Source: Xenorhabdus vietnamensis (lineage in GTDB: Bacteria > Pseudomonadota > Gammaproteobacteria > Enterobacterales > Enterobacteriaceae). Taken from it: a stretch of DNA of 64,000 nucleotides. The position numbers were made by a program, and so were the translations under genes. The notes under the pieces are model-generated. The model saw only the letters and a program-made list of their open reading frames with translations, ran no database searches and was not told where the DNA came from. Positions 61,874 through 64,000 of the stretch are shown one piece after another. Positions within the stretch are counted from its first letter, which is position 1. Each line of letters starts with the position of its first letter. Location of the stretch: the NCBI RefSeq assembly GCF_002127535.1, contig NZ_MUBJ01000010.1, positions 1-64,000 on the forward strand. Direction: 5' to 3'.

Positions 61874-62923
61874 ATGACTGATATCGCTAAATTGTTAGGA
61901 AAAGACGCAAAAAGTTTATTGCAACATCAATGCAATACCATTCCACGTGAAAATCTCTATCTCCCGGGTTCTGATTTCGTCGATAGAGTAATGCTTGAAA
62001 ATAACCGTCCCAATACTGTTCTTCGTTCCATGCAAACCTTACTGAATCATGGCCGTCTGGCAGGCACGGGTTATCTCTCAATTTTGCCAGTAGATCAGGG
62101 TGTGGAACATTCTGCCAGTGCTTCTTTTGCTGCTAATCCGCTCTATTTTGACCCCAAAAATATCGTTGAACTGGCAATTGAGGCTGGCTGTAACTGTATT
62201 GCTTCAACTTACGGTGTTCTGGCATCTGTTTCTCGCCACTATGCCCACAAAATTCCATTTCTGGTTAAGCTCAACCACAATGAAGCGTTGTCTTATCCGG
62301 CTCAATATGATCAAACTTTATATGCCAGTGTCGAGCAAGCATTTAATATGGGAGCAGTTGCGGTAGGTGCGACAATCTATTATGGCTCTCCCGAATCACG
62401 TCGCCAAATAGAAGAAATTTCAGCCGCTTTTGAACGTGCTCATGAACTAGGCATGGTTACTGTGTTATGGGCTTATCTGCGCAACTCAGCCTTCAAGAAA
62501 AATGGGGTTGATTACCACACCAGCGCCGATTTAACCGGTCAAGCAAACCATCTTGCAGCAACAATCGGAGCCGATATTGTTAAACAAAAAATGGCTGAAA
62601 CGAATGGAGGCTATACTGCCATTGGATTTGGGCACACAGATAAACGCGTTTACAACAACTTGACCACTGAACATCCGATTGATCTCGTTCGCTATCAACT
62701 TGCTAACTGTTATATGGGACGTGCTGGATTAATTAATTCAGGCGGTGCTTCCGGAGATAATGATTTAAGTGACTCAGTCCGCACTGCTGTCATCAATAAG
62801 CGTGCCGGAGGAATGGGATTAATTCTTGGTCGTAAAGCATTCAAAAAATCAATGAAAGAAGGCGTTGAGTTGATTCATTCCGTGCAGGATGTTTATCTCG
62901 ATAAGAAAATTACTATCGCCTAA
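61874..62923 (+). CDS. fbaB: Class I fructose-bisphosphate aldolase FbaB
   Basis: 349 aa (E. coli 350), DhnA-type class I aldolase using a Schiff-base Lys. Cleaves fructose 1,6-bisphosphate; in E. coli induced mainly during gluconeogenesis. Matches: [67 protein letters not shown] and [19 protein letters not shown] at 61874 with TTGGAG upstream gives MTDIAKLLG; an in-frame TTG upstream is rejected. Confidence 0.96.
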   Translation: MTDIAKLLGKDAKSLLQHQCNTIPRENLYLPGSDFVDRVMLENNRPNTVLRSMQTLLNHGRLAGTGYLSILPVDQGVEHSASASFAANPLYFDPKNIVELAIEAGCNCIASTYGVLASVSRHYAHKIPFLVKLNHNEALSYPAQYDQTLYASVEQAFNMGAVAVGATIYYGSPESRRQIEEISAAFERAHELGMVTVLWAYLRNSAFKKNGVDYHTSADLTGQANHLAATIGADIVKQKMAETNGGYTAIGFGHTDKRVYNNLTTEHPIDLVRYQLANCYMGRAGLINSGGASGDNDLSDSVRTAVINKRAGGMGLILGRKAFKKSMKEGVELIHSVQDVYLDKKITIA

Positions 62924-62993
62924 TAAAGATTGTCGGGCACGCTAGCTTCAAAATAGAATGGGGATCCGTGTATCCCCATTATTCAACCGTAAT

Positions 62994-63791
62994 TCACCAC
63001 CATTGATGAAAATGGTGTACTGGCCCAATTCCATGACCAACTTCTAAACTATCCGCTTGTACCAGAGCATCTTGTAAATATTTTTTTGCTATCGGTAGTG
63101 TATTTTGCCAATTAGAATAATGCGGTCGCAATGCTGCAAGTGCTGCGGACAAAGTACAACCAGTTCCATGAGTATGCTGCGTATTTACTCTTGGAGCAGT
63201 AAAACGCCACTCTCCTTCCGAGGTAAAAAGCCAATCTGGGCTTTCCGCATTATTCAAATGCCCACCTTTCAATAAAACTGCCTGACATCCCATTGCACGT
63301 AATGCGCGCCCCTGCTGTAACATTCCATTTTCAGTATTGGCAATATCACATTTTAATATGGCTGCCGCTTCCGGCAAGTTGGGAGTGATCAAAGAAACGA
63401 TCGGCAATAATTGTTCTACCATCGCTGTAATGGCCTCCGGTGATAACAAGGGATCACCACTTTTCGCCACCATAACGGTATCCAACACAATGTAGGGAAT
63501 AGGATAACGATGTAACGACTCTGCTACTACCTCAATATTGGCTGCATTCGACAACATGCCAATTTTGGCACTATCTATTCTGACATCTGAAAGTACTGAT
63601 TCTAATTGAGCAGCAAGAAAGAGGGGATCAAGGTTATAAACTGATTGTACGCCCATTGTATTTTGAGCAACTAAAGCAGTTATAACTGCTGCACCGTAGG
63701 CACCAAGAGCAGAAAAGGTTTTTAAATCGGCCTGAATACCTGCACCACCGCTAGGATCCGTTCCTGCGATAGTCAGTGAATTAATTCTCAT
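62994..63791 (-). CDS. thiD: HMP/HMP-P kinase ThiD
   Basis: 265 aa (E. coli 266). Phosphorylates hydroxymethylpyrimidine and its phosphate for thiamine synthesis. Ribokinase-like fold: LTIAGTDPSGGAGIQADLKTFSALGAYG at the start, ALVAQNTMGVQSV, VMVAKSGDPLL, and the catalytic-site TQHTHGTGCTLSAALAA. A longer frame exists, but ATG at 63791 has AGGA nine bases upstream and gives the family start MRINSLTIAG. The leader carries a TPP riboswitch. Confidence 0.96.
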   Translation of the reverse strand: MRINSLTIAGTDPSGGAGIQADLKTFSALGAYGAAVITALVAQNTMGVQSVYNLDPLFLAAQLESVLSDVRIDSAKIGMLSNAANIEVVAESLHRYPIPYIVLDTVMVAKSGDPLLSPEAITAMVEQLLPIVSLITPNLPEAAAILKCDIANTENGMLQQGRALRAMGCQAVLLKGGHLNNAESPDWLFTSEGEWRFTAPRVNTQHTHGTGCTLSAALAALRPHYSNWQNTLPIAKKYLQDALVQADSLEVGHGIGPVHHFHQWW

Positions 63792-63847
63792 AATAGTGAT
63801 TCCTACCACCAGCTAAAGAAAAGCGGGTATCGGAACTAAAGATACCA

Positions 63848-63923
63848 TGACTTCCCTACGCTGGCATTATCCAGATCAGGTAATACGGGTACTTCTCAGT
63901 TCAATAAAGAACGCCCCGAGTCA
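63848..63923 (-). promoter_or_regulatory. TPP riboswitch (thi box) of thiD
   Basis: On the minus strand the conserved blocks CTGAGA, ACCTGATCTGGATAATGCCAG and CGTAGGGAAG appear in the right order after a GGGGCG stem arm. This is the thiamine pyrophosphate aptamer, ending about 57 bp before the thiD ATG, so it most likely acts on translation or early termination. Confidence 0.95.
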
Positions 63924-63928
63924 AAATA

Positions 63929-63966
63929 AAAATCACTCTATTAGTATCTCAATAGAGTGATTTTTG
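63929..63966. terminator. Bidirectional terminator upstream of the TPP leader
   Basis: A 15-bp perfect stem (AAAAATCACTCTATT / AATAGAGTGATTTTT) with an eight-base loop and T runs on both strands. It probably ends transcription of a gene just beyond the right edge and insulates thiD. Confidence 0.8.
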
Positions 63967-64000
63967 CAATAGGTTACCATCAGATAATAAAACTAAACTG

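Overview
The window looks like a chromosomal segment of a gammaproteobacterium of the Enterobacterales, most probably Morganellaceae of the Xenorhabdus/Photorhabdus kind. The core proteins align closely, from memory, with the E. coli versions (GuaA 525 aa, GuaB 488, PurC 237, Hda 233). The DNA is clearly more AT-rich than E. coli, intergenic spaces are long and AT-rich, and the accessory genes (phage tail-fibre fragments, an orphan Hcp module, an iron/heme cluster) suit an invertebrate-associated bacterium. The genus cannot be fixed from sequence alone. No rRNA, tRNA, CRISPR array or complete insertion sequence was found.

Layout. 1-2.1 kb: phage tail-fibre genes facing each other (one full, one 5'-truncated). 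2.1-4.3 kb: response regulator uhpA and hexose-phosphate transporter uhpT, without uhpB/uhpC. 4.8-9.4 kb: guaBA operon divergent from xseA, with a PurR box and a distant CRP site. 9.5-16 kb: iron cluster of a TonB-like protein, an oligopeptidase B-like peptidase with a signal peptide, a heme/hemoglobin-type TonB-dependent receptor and a ChaN lipoprotein, with two Fur-box-like sites. 16-25 kb: maeB, narP, yffB-dapE-M15 peptidase, ypfN, tmcA, yeaL. 25.5-44.9 kb: a lipoprotein, purC, dapA-bamC, gcvR, an unknown gene with structured DNA beside it, bcp, perM, bepA, yfgD, hda, upp-uraA, purMN, speG, ppk-ppx. 45.1-46.6 kb: mgtE. 46.6-48.2 kb: a compact peptidoglycan peptidase / exported small protein / Hcp module that looks like a type VI secretion effector-immunity-carrier cassette. 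48.5-58.2 kb: mdtABC-baeSR with a BaeR box. 58.3-64 kb: an MFS exporter, yegQ (trhP), the sRNA CyaR, a possible 45-aa membrane peptide, fbaB, and thiD under a TPP riboswitch.

How the genes work together. Much of the window is nucleotide and cell-wall precursor metabolism: purC, purM, purN, guaA, guaB, upp and uraA for purines and uracil salvage; dapA and dapE for diaminopimelate/lysine. PurR boxes are visible at purMN and guaB but not at purC. Envelope functions include bamC, bepA and mdtABC under BaeSR. The accessory units most worth following are the Hcp-associated M15 peptidase with its presumed immunity protein, the iron operon containing an exported peptidase, and the unrecognised 242-aa protein between gcvR and bcp.
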